From Lachnospiraceae bacterium (GTDB lineage Bacteria; Bacillota; Clostridia; Lachnospirales; Lachnospiraceae): a stretch of DNA of 64,000 bases. Position 1 is the stretch's first letter. The number at the start of each line of letters is the position of its first letter. Below are positions 63,957 through 64,000 of the stretch, one piece after another. The notes under the pieces are model-generated. The model had not been told where the DNA came from. It made no database searches and saw nothing but the letters and a program-made list of their open reading frames with translations. The stretch is taken from positions 1-64,000 of the forward strand of contig SVFN01000019.1 in assembly GCA_015056815.1 (NCBI GenBank), given 5' to 3'. Both the position numbers and the translations under genes were made by a program.

Positions 63957-64000
63957 ATGGCTAAGACAGCAATGAAAATTAAACAGCAGCGTCCTGCTAA
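63957..64000 (+). CDS. rpsZ: Ribosomal protein S14, 5' end only
   Basis: The first 14 full codons, MAKTAMKIKQQRPA, fit the start of the zinc-type S14 protein, the normal next gene after rplE. ATG 63957 follows AAGGAGG. The right edge of the window cuts the gene, so the zinc-binding cysteines cannot be checked. Confidence 0.85.
   Translation, partial: MAKTAMKIKQQRPA

Overview
The window looks like chromosomal DNA of a gut-type Lachnospiraceae (Clostridia, Bacillota). This rests on the AGGAGG ribosome sites, the Clostridia-style secreted GH43 enzymes with BspA-like leucine-rich repeat tails, the ammonium transporter fused to a PII domain, the type III glutamine synthetase, the CotF-like spore coat proteins and the S10 ribosomal operon order. 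No rRNA, tRNA, CRISPR array or complete insertion sequence was seen. The species cannot be named from the sequence alone.

Region by region. 1-3300 is accessory and decayed: a 63-bp tandem repeat, a nuclease-like hypothetical gene, a roughly 475-bp element with inverted ends between two gene fragments, a GNAT acetyltransferase, a frameshifted remnant and a palindromic element. 3300-4220 holds a DJ-1/PfpI protein and a small membrane protein. 4306-16543 is one long collinear cluster: MoxR-type AAA+ ATPase, DUF5682 protein, VWA protein, double SWIM zinc-finger protein, iron-containing alcohol dehydrogenase, a small helical protein and a giant DUF4132 protein. It resembles the poorly understood yehL-yehM-yehP-yehQ / yehI genes of E. 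coli, with a dehydrogenase inserted. 16656-25880 couples a membrane HD-GYP sensor with an external beta-propeller, a secreted GH43 enzyme and a membrane EAL protein, which suggests c-di-GMP control next to glycan foraging. 25987-27529 is an ECF sigma factor with its membrane anti-sigma partner. purF follows on the minus strand with a clear promoter and a leader hairpin.

29221-33053 is an ABC exporter whose perfect promoter carries a DtxR/IdeR-like box between -35 and -10. 33120-43966 is a nitrogen-assimilation block: Amt-PII fusion, type III glutamine synthetase (glnN), and both glutamate synthase subunits (gltB, gltD). Amt takes up and senses ammonium, GlnN makes glutamine, and GltBD converts it to glutamate. 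The leaders of these genes are unusually structured: tandem terminator-like hairpins before amt, a nearly 400-nt folded region before glnN, and a 20-nt motif shared by the glnN and gltB leaders.

44431-53212 holds two giant secreted multidomain GH43 proteins, related by duplication of their LamG module, with LacI/CcpA-like operators upstream. 53526-54094 encodes two small coat-like proteins, then an rRNA-type methyltransferase (minus strand) and a PutP-like sodium symporter. From 57086 to the right edge runs the S10 ribosomal protein operon (rpsJ to the start of the S14 gene), preceded by a strong promoter and a structured leader.

Candidate unusual systems are the MoxR/DUF5682/VWA/SWIM/DUF4132 cluster with its embedded dehydrogenase, the nitrogen-gene leader RNAs, and the HD-GYP/EAL pair flanking a secreted glycosidase.
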